Below are positions 7,439-17,384 of a DNA stretch of 52,549 bases, in pieces. The translations under genes were made by a program, and so were the position numbers. The DNA is taken from positions 1 to 52,549 of the forward strand of contig JABLXX010000012.1 of NCBI GenBank assembly GCA_013177825.1, given 5' to 3'. Within the stretch, counting starts at the first letter, position 1; each line of letters begins with the position of its first letter. This DNA is from Syntrophaceae bacterium. Lineage in GTDB: Bacteria; Desulfobacterota; Syntrophia; Syntrophales; PHBD01. Below the pieces are notes generated by a model. It saw nothing but the letters and a program-made list of their open reading frames with translations. It did no database searches and was not told where the DNA came from.

Positions 7439-8731
7439 ATGAAGAAACGGATTGCTCATGTATTGTTTGCGGTTTTCTGCATGTTTCTGCTTGTCCCGGC
7501 GCCGGCGCATCCGGGGGAGGCGATCCGTCCCGGCGAGACGCTGGACCTGAAGCGCTGCATCGCCATCGCTCTGGAACGCCACCCGAGCATCCTCGGCGCA
7601 GCCGGCGGCCTGAGGGCCAGCGAGAGCCGGGTCGGCCAGGCCCGGGCGGGCTACTATCCGCAGATCAGCGCTTCGGCAGAGTACGACCGCACCGCCGTCG
7701 GCGGTACCTCGTCCAGGACGAGCGGAACCGTCTATGATAATTATGCCACCGGTCTCAGCGTCAACCAGACCCTTTTCGATTTCTTCAAGACGTCCACCCA
7801 GGTAAAAATCCAGCGTCTCGGGGCGGACTCCTCCCGCGCAGACCTGGAGCAGGCGGTGAGCCAGGTCGCCTACGACGTCAAGAAGGCCTATTACGGGATT
7901 CTTCAGGCCCGGCGTCTCAGGGACGCCAACGCGGAAACGGTGGCTTCCTATCAGCAGCATCTGGCGCAGGCGAAGAAATTCTTCGAGGTCGGTGTAAAGC
8001 CGAAGTTCGACGTGACCAAGGCGGAGGTCGATCTGAGCAATGCCCGCCTGAACCTGCTGAAGGCGGAGAACGCCCTGAACCTGGCCCGCCTGACCCTCGG
8101 AAACGCCATGGGACTAACGGGCGCGCCTCCCTTCGATGTGCAGGACATCCTGGCCTTTCAGCCCTATTCGGCCTCGCTCGACGAGGCGCTGAAGAAAGGG
8201 TATGAGCAAAGGCCCGACCTGAGGTCGGTCCGGTCGAAGCGGGAGGCGGCGGAGTCCTCCATCGACCTGGCGAAGAAAGGATACTTCCCCGTCCTGACCG
8301 GGAGCGCCGGCTATGGATGGTCCGGCGAGGATCTTCCTCTCGAACGGGGTTGGAACGTCGGCGCGACCCTGTCGGTTCCGCTGTTCAGCGGTCTCTCCAC
8401 AAAATACCAGACCGACGAGGCCCGGGCGAACCTGGAAGTCCTGAAGGCGAATGAGGACCTGGTCCGCCAGACCGCTCATCTGGAAATTCAACAGGCCCTG
8501 CTGAACCTTCAGGAGGCCCGCGACCGCATCGCCGTGGCGGAGCTGGAAGTACGGCAGGCCGCCGAAAACCTTGAACTGGCCCGGGGACGCTACGGCGCGG
8601 GCGTAGGCAGTCCCATCGAAGTGACCGACGCCATGCTGGCGGATCTCAACGCCAAGACGGCCCATACGACGGCCCTTTACGATTACCGGCTTGCCCAGGC
8701 AGGCCTGGAGAAGGCAACCGGGGAGAAATGA
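7439..8731 (+). CDS. TolC-family outer-membrane efflux protein
   Basis: The 430-residue protein has an N-terminal signal peptide (KKR plus hydrophobic run, cut near PAHPGEA) and then two TolC-type helical repeats. DLKRCIAIALERHPSI starts the first repeat, and long Ala/Leu/Gln-rich coiled coils follow. TolC-type trimers form the outer-membrane channel for tripartite pumps. Its stop overlaps the next start (ATGA), so it is translationally coupled to the MacA-like adaptor. With the ABC genes downstream this makes a complete tripartite efflux set. Export substrate cannot be told from sequence. Confidence 0.93.
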   Translation: MKKRIAHVLFAVFCMFLLVPAPAHPGEAIRPGETLDLKRCIAIALERHPSILGAAGGLRASESRVGQARAGYYPQISASAEYDRTAVGGTSSRTSGTVYDNYATGLSVNQTLFDFFKTSTQVKIQRLGADSSRADLEQAVSQVAYDVKKAYYGILQARRLRDANAETVASYQQHLAQAKKFFEVGVKPKFDVTKAEVDLSNARLNLLKAENALNLARLTLGNAMGLTGAPPFDVQDILAFQPYSASLDEALKKGYEQRPDLRSVRSKREAAESSIDLAKKGYFPVLTGSAGYGWSGEDLPLERGWNVGATLSVPLFSGLSTKYQTDEARANLEVLKANEDLVRQTAHLEIQQALLNLQEARDRIAVAELEVRQAAENLELARGRYGAGVGSPIEVTDAMLADLNAKTAHTTALYDYRLAQAGLEKATGEK

Positions 8732-9953
8732 AAATCATCGGAATGGACAGAAAAAAGATCTTCGTTGTTGCCGGCATCGCCGTCCTCGTTGCGGTGGCGG
8801 CCGCCTGGTTCTTTCTTCACGGGAACAACGGCCCCTCCTTCAAGACGGCCAAGGCCGTCCGGGGAGAACTCCAGGCCGCCGTAACCGCCACGGGCACGGT
8901 CAATGCCGTTACCACCGTGCTGGTGGGGACCCAGGTATCCGGGACGATCAAGCAACTCTACGTGGATTACAACTCGCCGGTGAAGAAGGGGCAGGTCCTC
9001 GCCCAGATCGACCCGGTTTCCTTCCAGGCCCAGGTGGATCAGGCAAGGGCGAATCTCCGGCTGGCGGAAGCGAACGTGGAAAAGGCCGATGCGGCCGCCC
9101 GGGACGCCAAACGGACCTTCGAGCGCAACAAGACCCTTTTCGCGTCGAACTTCATCGCCCGGAGCGATCTGGACACGGCCGAGACAAACGCCTCGGCGAA
9201 CGCCGCCTCGCTCAACGCCGCCCGGGCCCAGGTCCAGCAGAGCAGGGCGGCCCTGACCCTGGCGGACACCAACCTCCGCAACACGCGGATCCTCTCCCCC
9301 GTGGACGGCACCGTCATCTCCCGGAGCATCGATGTCGGCCAGACCGTGGCAGCGAGCTTCCAGACACCCACGCTTTTCAACATTGCCCAGGACCTGACCC
9401 GGATGCAGATCGATACGAACGTGGACGAGGCGGACATCGGAAAGGTCAAAGTCGGACATCCCGTGACGTTCACCGTCGACGCCTATCCGGAATCCCCCTT
9501 CCAGGGCGAGGTCTCGGAAATCCGCAACGCACCCATCACGGTACAGAACGTGGTGACCTACGACGTGGTGGTCAAGGTGGCCAATCCGGATCTGAAGCTC
9601 AAGCCGGGCATGACCGCCAACGTGTCCATCATCATCGACCGCCGGACGGCGGCCCTGAAGGTGCCCAACGCAGCCCTCCGTTTCCGGCCCGCAGACAGGG
9701 AGGGCAAGGGGGCGGCATCGACGGCTGCCCGGACAAAGGAAGGAAAAGAGGGCCGGGAAGCGGGCCGGGGGCAGGCGGTCTGGGTTCTGGAGGGCAGGAC
9801 GCCGAAGCGGATCGCCGTCGCCGCCGGGATCAGCGACGGGCAGGTCACGGAAATCGTCTCGGGGGATCTGAAGGAAGGGCAGGATGTGATCGTCGAGGCC
9901 GCGGGCGCCGGTAACAGCAAGCAGCAACAGCAGATGAGCCCGAGGTTTTTCCG

Positions 9954-9957
<4 letters not shown>
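8728..9957 (+). CDS. macA: MacA-like periplasmic adaptor (membrane-fusion) protein
   Basis: A 409-residue adaptor. One N-terminal membrane anchor (about residues 10-27) is followed by a lipoyl half (GTVNAVTTVLVGTQVSGTIK), a long coiled-coil hairpin (about 85-185), the second lipoyl half (ILSPVDGTVISRSIDVGQTV) and beta-barrel domains ending near 300. A charged Lys/Gly/Glu-rich insertion (about 325-350) precedes the last domain. It overlaps the upstream gene by four bases and the downstream ATPase by four. Gene order and pairing with a MacB-type ATPase/permease support MacA rather than an RND adaptor. Confidence 0.9.
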
Positions 9958-10640
<683 letters not shown>

Positions 10641-10661
10641 GAATATGAGAGGAAAAGGGAA

Positions 10662-11891
10662 TTGATCAGCATTCCGTCGACCCTCAAGATTTCCATCCGG
10701 GCCCTCTGGGTCAATAAGATGCGGTCCTCCCTGACCATGCTGGGGATCATCATCGGCGTGGGAGCCGTCATTGCCATGCTGGCGGTGGGCACCGGGGCGA
10801 GCCGGAAAATTTCCCAGCAGATCGCCTCCATCGGGAGCAACCTGATCATTGTAATCCCCGGGAGCATGACCCAGGGAGGAGTGCGCCTGGGAGCGGGGGC
10901 CCAATCCACCCTGAACCGGGAGGATGCCGAGGCGATCGGCAGGGAATGCCCGGCTGTACAGGCCGTCTCTGCGGAGCTACGCCGGGCTGCCCAGGTGGTC
11001 TACGGAAACCAGAACTGGGCCACGGCGATCCAGGGCCTGGAGCCCGGTGCCCTGGAGGTTCGGGACTGGGGCCTCGTGGACGGGCGGAACTTCTCGGAGC
11101 AGGATGTCCGGAACGCCACGAAGGTCTGTCTCCTGGGGCAGACGGTGGCGGACAACCTGTTCGGGAGCATGGACCCCGTCGGCCAGATCGTCCGGATCCG
11201 GAAAATCCCCTTTGTGGTGATCGGGGTCCTGGACCGGAAGGGACAGTCGCCCATCGGGCAGGACCAGGACGATGTGGTGTTCATCCCCATCACGACGGCC
11301 CTGAAGAAGGTCTTCGGCATGTATCATGGCGGCACGATCGGCTCCATCATGGTGAAGGCCGTCAGCACCGAGGCCCTTCCCGAGGCGGAGCGGCAGGTGA
11401 CGGAGCTTCTCCGGCAGCGCCACCGGATCGGCCCGGGCCGGGACGACGACTTCACGGTTCGGAACCTGACGTCCATGCTCCAGGTGGCGGAGCAGTCCAC
11501 GAAGGTGATGACCCTTCTCCTGGGGGCCATCGCCTCGGTGTCGCTCCTGGTGGGCGGCATCGGCATCATGAACATCATGCTCGTCTCGGTCACGGAGCGC
11601 ACCCGGGAGATCGGCATCCGCATGGCCGTGGGCGCCAAGGCCCGGGACATCCGGCTCCAGTTCATCATCGAGGCCCTGACCCTCTCGCTCATCGGAGGTA
11701 TCGCCGGCATCCTCCTGGGGGTTACCGTATCAGGAATCCTGTCGGCGCTGGCCGGCTGGTCAACCGAGGTCTCCATTCTCTCGATCTTCCTGGCCTTCGG
11801 TTTTTCAGCCCTCGTGGGGATCTTCTTCGGCTTCTACCCTGCCTACAAGGCCTCGCTCCTTCATCCCATCGACGCCCTGCGGCACGAATAG
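10662..11891 (+). CDS. MacB-type ABC transporter permease
   Basis: A 409-residue permease. One N-terminal membrane segment (about 22-45, MLGIIIGVGAVIAML) is followed by a large periplasmic MacB-core domain (about 50-265) and three C-terminal membrane segments with the FtsX-fold hallmark GGIGIMNIMLVSVTERTREI. It starts at TTG, because the nearby ATG at 10645 is closed within seven codons. An AGAGGAAAAGGG ribosome site precedes the TTG. The MacB fold works as a mechanotransmitter pushing substrates through TolC, matching the operon. Confidence 0.92.
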   Translation: MISIPSTLKISIRALWVNKMRSSLTMLGIIIGVGAVIAMLAVGTGASRKISQQIASIGSNLIIVIPGSMTQGGVRLGAGAQSTLNREDAEAIGRECPAVQAVSAELRRAAQVVYGNQNWATAIQGLEPGALEVRDWGLVDGRNFSEQDVRNATKVCLLGQTVADNLFGSMDPVGQIVRIRKIPFVVIGVLDRKGQSPIGQDQDDVVFIPITTALKKVFGMYHGGTIGSIMVKAVSTEALPEAERQVTELLRQRHRIGPGRDDDFTVRNLTSMLQVAEQSTKVMTLLLGAIASVSLLVGGIGIMNIMLVSVTERTREIGIRMAVGAKARDIRLQFIIEALTLSLIGGIAGILLGVTVSGILSALAGWSTEVSILSIFLAFGFSALVGIFFGFYPAYKASLLHPIDALRHE

Positions 11892-11942
11892 CGGCAGAAT
11901 TCCGTTGCAAGGGTCCCGGCCCTTGGGGTACCGTTCCGGGCC

Positions 11943-13577
11943 ATGAAGACCTCCCGGATCCTGATTTGCGTTTCCCTCCTGCTCGTGCTGGCAGCTGCCT
12001 GCTCGCGACCGGAAGAGGACGCGCGACGGAAGGGCGCCGTCGACGCCCCGCCCGCCTACGGCGACATCCTGGTGGACGGCTCCATCGGCGACGCCAGCAA
12101 CCTCATCCCGATCCTCGCCTCCGACAGCGCCTCCCACGATATATCGGGCCTCGTCTTCAACGGCCTCGTCAAGTACGACAAGGACATGAACGTGGTCGGC
12201 GACCTGGCCGAGTCCTGGGACGTCTCGAAGGACGGGCTGGTCATCACCTTCCACCTGCGGAAGGGCGTCCGCTGGCACGACGGGCGGCCCTTCACGGCGG
12301 AGGACGTGCTCTTCACCTACCGCCTCACCATCGATCCGAAGACACCCACGGCCTACGCGGGGGACTTCCTGAAGGTGAAAAAGGCGGAGGTCCTGGACCC
12401 GCAAACCTTCCGGGTCACCTACGACAGGCCCTTCGCGCCGGCCCTCATGAGCTGGGGCGCCTCGGTCCTGCCGAGGCACCTCCTGGAGGGGAAGGACATC
12501 AAGTCCACTCCGCTGGCCCGGAAGCCCGTGGGGACGGGGCCTTATCTCTTCAAGGAGTGGGTGACGGGACAGAAGCTCGTCCTGGCCTCGAATCCCGACT
12601 ATTTCGAAGGCCGGCCGTACCTGGACGGCTACATCATGCGGATCATTCCCGACACAGCCACCATGTTCCTGGAACTGCGGGCCGGGGGGATCGACCGGAT
12701 GGGCCTCACGCCCCTCCAGTACACCCGGCAGACGGAGAGCCCCCTGTTCCAACGGGATTTCAACAAGTACCGCTATCTCTCCTTCTCCTACACCTACGTG
12801 GGCTACAACCTGCTGAACCCCCTGTTCGCCGACAAACGGGTCCGCCAGGCCATCGCCTATGCCGTGGACAAGGAGGAGATCATCCGCGGAGTTCTTCTGG
12901 GGCTGGGGCGGGAAGCGACGGGGCCTTACAAGCCGGGGACCTGGGCCTACAATCCCAACGTCCGGAAGTATCCCTATGATCCGCAGAAAGCCCGGGACCT
13001 CCTGGCCGAGGCGGGCTGGCGGGACACCGACGGGGACGGCGTCCTGGACCGGGACGGGAAGCCCTTCGTCTTCGAGATCCTGTCGAACCAGGGCAACGAG
13101 GTGCGGGCCAAGTGCGCCGAGATCATCCAGCGCCGCCTGGCGGAGGTGGGTATCCGCGTGAAGATCCGGATCGTCGAATGGGCCGCTTTCGTGAACGACT
13201 TCATCAACAAGCGCAAGTTCGACGCCACCATCCTGGGCTGGACGATTCCGCTGGATCCGGACGTCTACGACGTGTGGCACTCTTCCAGGACGGGGCCCCA
13301 GGAGCTGAACTTCATCTCCTACCGGAATCCGGAGGTGGACGCCCTCATCGAGAAGGGCAGGGGGACCTTTGACCAGAAAGAGCGCAAGAAGGCCTACGAC
13401 CGCCTCCAGGAGATCCTGGCGGACGAGCAGCCCTACCTGTTCCTCTATGTCCCCGACGCCCTGCCCATCGTCTCCGCCCGGGTCCGCGGCATCGAGCCGG
13501 CACCGCTCGGGATCACCTACAACTTCATCAAGTGGTACGTTCCGAAGGAGGAACAGAAGCTCGTGATGGTCCGGTGA
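11943..13577 (+). CDS. Oligopeptide/nickel-type ABC substrate-binding lipoprotein (SBP family 5)
   Basis: A 544-residue family-5 solute-binding protein. The leader ends in a lipobox (LAAAC, Cys20), so it is probably lipid-anchored in the periplasm. Family hallmarks include the LVFNGLVKYDKDMNVVGDLA opening, a RKGVRWHDGRPFTAEDV segment and KRVRQAIAYAVDKEEI. No permease or ATPase for a peptide transporter is adjacent, so it may work with a distant transporter. It follows the efflux permease after 51 bases on the same strand. Confidence 0.92.
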   Translation: MKTSRILICVSLLLVLAAACSRPEEDARRKGAVDAPPAYGDILVDGSIGDASNLIPILASDSASHDISGLVFNGLVKYDKDMNVVGDLAESWDVSKDGLVITFHLRKGVRWHDGRPFTAEDVLFTYRLTIDPKTPTAYAGDFLKVKKAEVLDPQTFRVTYDRPFAPALMSWGASVLPRHLLEGKDIKSTPLARKPVGTGPYLFKEWVTGQKLVLASNPDYFEGRPYLDGYIMRIIPDTATMFLELRAGGIDRMGLTPLQYTRQTESPLFQRDFNKYRYLSFSYTYVGYNLLNPLFADKRVRQAIAYAVDKEEIIRGVLLGLGREATGPYKPGTWAYNPNVRKYPYDPQKARDLLAEAGWRDTDGDGVLDRDGKPFVFEILSNQGNEVRAKCAEIIQRRLAEVGIRVKIRIVEWAAFVNDFINKRKFDATILGWTIPLDPDVYDVWHSSRTGPQELNFISYRNPEVDALIEKGRGTFDQKERKKAYDRLQEILADEQPYLFLYVPDALPIVSARVRGIEPAPLGITYNFIKWYVPKEEQKLVMVR

Positions 13578-13693
13578 TGCCGGAATCCGGAGCGGCGGGC
13601 GGATTTCCCGTTGCCCAAATGTGTCCGGGCTGGTAAGACTCCCGGCAGCAAACCAATCCGGCGGCAAGCCGGATGACAGGCGGGTATGGAATC

Positions 13694-14209
13694 ATGGCGG
13701 AGATCAAAAGCACCATCGATCTGATCATGGAGAGGACGAAGAATCTCTCTTTGTCGGAGGAAGAAAAGACGGCCATCCGGAGGCGGGAGGCCGAGGGAAA
13801 GGTCAAGGGCTGGATTCAGCGATACCGGGACGGCCTGGCGACCCTCCGGGACCTGAAAAAGGAATTTACCGAGGAGAAGAAGACGTTTCCGGATGCGGAG
13901 CAAATCTTCCGGTCGGCCCTCCTGGAGCACGTGGAGCCCGCGGGTGAGAACGGGGCCGTCTTCGAACTCATGGAAAAGGTCCTGAAAATGAAGACGGAGC
14001 CGGTACGCGAGCTGGCCCTGGCCTGCCGGGAGGAATTGTCCCGGATCGTGCTGGAGGGGCTGGAAGCGGAGCGGGAGGCCCTGCGGCGGAAGGGTGTCTC
14101 CGGAGCGGCGGTCATTCCGAATCCCAATCGGGACCGGGCTCTTATGGAACGGCTCCGGGGGGGAAGAGCGGCCTTTCAGGAGCGGCTCCGGGAGCGGCTT
14201 GCCGCCTGA
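13694..14209 (+). CDS. Conserved hypothetical coiled-coil protein
   Basis: A 171-residue, highly charged, mostly helical protein without cysteine motifs or membrane segments. It opens MAEIKSTIDLIMERTKNL, which I recall from small deltaproteobacterial proteins of unknown function (possibly DUF6657). Start chosen at 13694; an upstream in-frame ATG at 13673 lacks a better ribosome site. It ends three bases before the convergent hydrolase gene ends. No function can be assigned. Confidence 0.65.
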   Translation: MAEIKSTIDLIMERTKNLSLSEEEKTAIRRREAEGKVKGWIQRYRDGLATLRDLKKEFTEEKKTFPDAEQIFRSALLEHVEPAGENGAVFELMEKVLKMKTEPVRELALACREELSRIVLEGLEAEREALRRKGVSGAAVIPNPNRDRALMERLRGGRAAFQERLRERLAA

Positions 14210-14212
14210 ATC

Positions 14213-14857
14213 TCAGCGAAGATAGGGAAACCAGTTCTTCTCGATCCCGGCGAAGTTTTTCCTGACGGCGTCGCGGCCCGCAATGATCCCGCCGTGGCCC
14301 GTCAGGAGGTATTCCACGTCCAGGGCGGCGATGCGGCGGATGCTCTGCATCAACGCCTTCCCGCTTCCCCCGGGCATGTCGGTCCTTCCGATTCCCTGGT
14401 CGAAGACCACGTCCCCCGTAATGAGCACCTTCTTTTCCGGCCAGTAGAGGCACACCGAGGCGGGCGAGTGTCCCGGCGCCAGGATGACCTCGAGCCGGAT
14501 GTCCCCGATCTCGAGATCCCCCTCCGCAAGAAAGAAATCAGGCTCCGGAAGGGTCATGTAACCCGCGGCGTACTGGTTGAAGAGCTCATATTCCCGCTGA
14601 TTCATGGCAAAGAGAGCCGGCGGAGAGAATTCGCCGATCGCCTCCAGATGATCCGGGTGGGCATGGGTGATCAGCACGGCGTCGATCCCCTCGCGGGAAA
14701 GCCCAAGTTCCTTCAATCCCTGGTCCACGTGAGCCAGCAGGTGCCGATGGCCCGGATCCACGAGGATTTTCTTCTCCCCCTCGAGCAGATAGGCGTTGCA
14801 GTTGTTTTCCGAGTAGCTCTGCCACAGGAAGGCGTGGACGCCGTCGGTTACTTTCAT
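14213..14857 (-). CDS. Metallo-beta-lactamase-fold hydrolase
   Basis: A 214-residue MBL-fold protein. It has the THAHPDH metal motif, an APGHSPAS His ligand, GDVVFD with the bridging Asp, and a C-terminal GHGG His. This matches glyoxalase-II-like or general thioester/lactone hydrolases, not true beta-lactamases; there is no signal peptide. The start at 14857 is preceded by GGAGG at seven bases. It is the last gene of a minus-strand run with the exported protein and the amidase upstream. Substrate unknown. Confidence 0.9.
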   Translation of the reverse strand: MKVTDGVHAFLWQSYSENNCNAYLLEGEKKILVDPGHRHLLAHVDQGLKELGLSREGIDAVLITHAHPDHLEAIGEFSPPALFAMNQREYELFNQYAAGYMTLPEPDFFLAEGDLEIGDIRLEVILAPGHSPASVCLYWPEKKVLITGDVVFDQGIGRTDMPGGSGKALMQSIRRIAALDVEYLLTGHGGIIAGRDAVRKNFAGIEKNWFPYLR

Positions 14858-14898
14858 GATCGGTCCTCCATTCATTCGTCTGCGGCGCTATAGCACAA

Positions 14899-15480
14899 TC
14901 AGAACTCGATTCCCAGGCGGATCCGGGGCTCGACGACAACGCCCAGGGATTCGGCGGCCTCCCGGTAGGAGCCGGCCCGAAGCCGGTCTTGAAGAGTCCG
15001 GAACCTTTCCCAGCGCTGGCTTTCCTCTTTCTGCCCGGGGACCAGGTTTTTCAGGTGGGTCTCCTCATCGGGCATGGTCGACAGGGACAGGCGGAAGTGC
15101 CGGAAGTATAATTCGTTCCAGGCTTCGCCGTTGCTTCCTTCCCAAGGGTGGGAAGCAACTCGCCCGAAGTCCGACCAGTATTTTTCCCTCTTTGCCCAGG
15201 AAGGCGAAAGGACGGGCATCGCCTCGTCGACATAGTGTCGGGCCTCCTCCCGGATAGAAGGAGTCTCTGCAGGGGGGGGATTCCCGTTCCGGTTCTCTTC
15301 CCCGGAAGGCTGCGCCGGGTGAGGAAAGGCCGGGACGGCATCGGGTGCCAGGCCCGCAACGGAAATGCTCCACGGTGCCGCATCCGGGCGTGCCCCGGCG
15401 CATGCCTCCGCGGCGGACCCGAGGACGGCCAGCAGGATCAACAGGGCGTTCAGAAGGATCTGTTTCATGACTGTTCTCAC
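14899..15480 (-). CDS. Exported protein of unknown function
   Basis: A 193-residue protein with a signal peptide (hydrophobic LLNALLILLAVLG, cut near ACA). A Pro-rich linker and then a helical, Trp/Arg-rich C-terminal half with no motif I recognise follow. It starts at GTG (15480), overlapping the amidase stop by four bases, or at an ATG four codons later (15468). The overlap suggests coupling with the cell-wall amidase and hence a periplasmic role, but this is context only. Confidence 0.65.
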   Translation of the reverse strand: MRTVMKQILLNALLILLAVLGSAAEACAGARPDAAPWSISVAGLAPDAVPAFPHPAQPSGEENRNGNPPPAETPSIREEARHYVDEAMPVLSPSWAKREKYWSDFGRVASHPWEGSNGEAWNELYFRHFRLSLSTMPDEETHLKNLVPGQKEESQRWERFRTLQDRLRAGSYREAAESLGVVVEPRIRLGIEF

Positions 15481-17276
15481 GGGGCGGAGGGAGACGGGAC
15501 CCGGAGACGCTTGTTCACATAGAGGGGATCGTTGCGCTTGAGGGAATTCAGGCTCATCAGATTCTCGACCGAGGTATGGTGGCGCCGGGCAATCTCCGTC
15601 AGATTGTCGCCCCTTTTCACCCGGTAATAAACCGTTTTCTCGCGCTTGCCCGCCACCTTTTTCGGCTTTTCACCTGCCTTGGCTGCATCGGAATCCGCAT
15701 CGGCGACGGGGATTTTCAGAAGGCGTCCCACGAAGAGGGGATCGTCCCTCTTCATGTTGTTGGCCTCCAGCAGCACCTGGAGGGAAACCTGCTTTTCCCG
15801 GGCGATCCATCCCAGCGATTCCCCTTTTTTTACCCGGTAGGTGAGGACGCGCCTCTTCGGAGCAGGCTCCCGTCCTCCTGCCGCTTTCTTCGGCTGCACC
15901 GTTTCTTCCCCGGAATCGGCGGCGGGGATCTTGATTTTGCGCCCCCACAGGAGCGGGTCGTCGATCTTCATGTCGTTCAGCTTCAACAGGACCGCCAGGG
16001 TCGTGTCGTGTTTCTTCGCGATTCCGGCAAGGGTCTCGCCCCGTTTGACGAGGTACGGGGCCACGGCCGTCCGGTCTTCCCGTCCGCTCCGGCCTCTTCT
16101 TACGATCTTCCCGTCCGGCTCGCCGGTCTCTTCCGCCGGCAGAAACTCTGTGATGGCATCGGTGATGGCCCCGGCGATCTTCTGCTGGTGCAGGCGGTGC
16201 TTGAGGAGTTTTTCCTCCTCCGGGTTGGAGATATAGGCTGTTTCCACCAGGACGGACGGGATGTCCGGCAGCTTCAGGACCCGGAAGGGGGCGTGCTGGA
16301 CGCTGGCGAACTTGATGTTTCCCACGTCCCCCAGGCGGTTCAGGACGGTCGATCCGAAGAGCATGGAGCGGTTGATGGTGTTCGTCTGAAACATGTTGAG
16401 CAGGATCGCGTCGGTCTCTTCGCCGCTCTCCTCCTCGGAGACGCCGCCGATAATGTCCGACAGGTTTTCGTTGGTTGCCAGGAGGCGGGCCGCCTCGTTG
16501 GACGCCCCGCTCAGGGACAGGGCGTAGACGGAACTGCCCCGGGCATGGGTTCCCTTCACGGCGTCGGCATGGATGCTGACGAAGAGGTCCGCGCCGTATT
16601 CCTTCGCAATGGTGACGCGTTTTCGGAACGGCACGTAGTAGTCGCCGTTCCGGGTCAGGAAGGCCCGGTAACCTTCCCGGCCGTTCAACTCGTCGCGGAG
16701 CTTCCTGCCGATCTGGAGGACCACGTCCTTTTCTTTCGTGCCGTGGCGTCCGAGCGCCCCGGGGTCGTCTCCTCCGTGGCCGGGATCGATAATGATGATC
16801 CGTTCCCTCCGGTCTTTCTTGACGGCCTGGCGGGTCTCGCTCTCCTTTTTTTCCAGGGCGGGCAGCCGGAGGTCCACCACCACCCGCTCGGGCCGGTCCT
16901 GAAAACGTTTCAGGCGGAACACCTTCGACTCGGCGCCCTCCGGGAGGTGGAGCTCCGCCCGGAGGATATCCTCGGGGCCCCGTCCCAGAACGATCTTCTC
17001 GATGGACGGCTTCTTCATGTCGATGGTGGAGGGGAGAGAATCCTTGAGGGTCGTATCCTGGAAATCGATGAAAACCCGTCCGGCCTCCTTGTGGACGGTG
17101 AAGACGATTCCGTCGCTGACGTCAAAGACGACTCGGGTCTGGTCCGGTGCCGTCCAGTGGCGGACATTTTGGATTTCCCCGCCGGCAAAGGCAGAGGCGG
17201 AAATGAGCAGCAGCAAGGGGATGACCGCCGTGGCGGCCCGCAAGAACAGATGGATCCTGGAATGCAGCACCAACAT
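15477..17276 (-). CDS. N-acetylmuramoyl-L-alanine amidase, AMIN + Amidase_3 + three LysM
   Basis: A 599-residue exported cell-wall hydrolase. After a signal peptide (cut near AFAG) come an AMIN domain (about 30-140), an Amidase_3 catalytic domain (about 160-385) and three LysM peptidoglycan-binding repeats, each opening YxVK(R/K)G. Zinc ligands are the His in DPGHGG, a Glu near KEKDVV, and the His in SIHAD; the catalytic Glu is in VLVETAYIS. This is the AmiC-type layout plus LysM, expected to cleave the amide between MurNAc and the stem peptide at septa. It heads a three-gene minus-strand run. Confidence 0.94.
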   Translation of the reverse strand: MLVLHSRIHLFLRAATAVIPLLLLISASAFAGGEIQNVRHWTAPDQTRVVFDVSDGIVFTVHKEAGRVFIDFQDTTLKDSLPSTIDMKKPSIEKIVLGRGPEDILRAELHLPEGAESKVFRLKRFQDRPERVVVDLRLPALEKKESETRQAVKKDRRERIIIIDPGHGGDDPGALGRHGTKEKDVVLQIGRKLRDELNGREGYRAFLTRNGDYYVPFRKRVTIAKEYGADLFVSIHADAVKGTHARGSSVYALSLSGASNEAARLLATNENLSDIIGGVSEEESGEETDAILLNMFQTNTINRSMLFGSTVLNRLGDVGNIKFASVQHAPFRVLKLPDIPSVLVETAYISNPEEEKLLKHRLHQQKIAGAITDAITEFLPAEETGEPDGKIVRRGRSGREDRTAVAPYLVKRGETLAGIAKKHDTTLAVLLKLNDMKIDDPLLWGRKIKIPAADSGEETVQPKKAAGGREPAPKRRVLTYRVKKGESLGWIAREKQVSLQVLLEANNMKRDDPLFVGRLLKIPVADADSDAAKAGEKPKKVAGKREKTVYYRVKRGDNLTEIARRHHTSVENLMSLNSLKRNDPLYVNKRLRVPSPSAP

Positions 17277-17384
17277 GGCTGCCGTTTACCAGTATCTTGC
17301 AGGAAAATCAATCAGTTTCACGAAATGGGGTTGACAAGAAACGGCCAAAATGACATGAATACCGGCCTTTAAGGGAGTTAGTGC

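Noticed and set aside
10946-12979. 677-codon plus-strand open frame
   Set aside because: Runs in a different frame across the real permease and binding-protein genes; composition is Gly/Arg/Pro-rich shadow.
15576-17372. 598-codon plus-strand open frame
   Set aside because: Antisense to the amidase gene with full AMIN/amidase/LysM domains.
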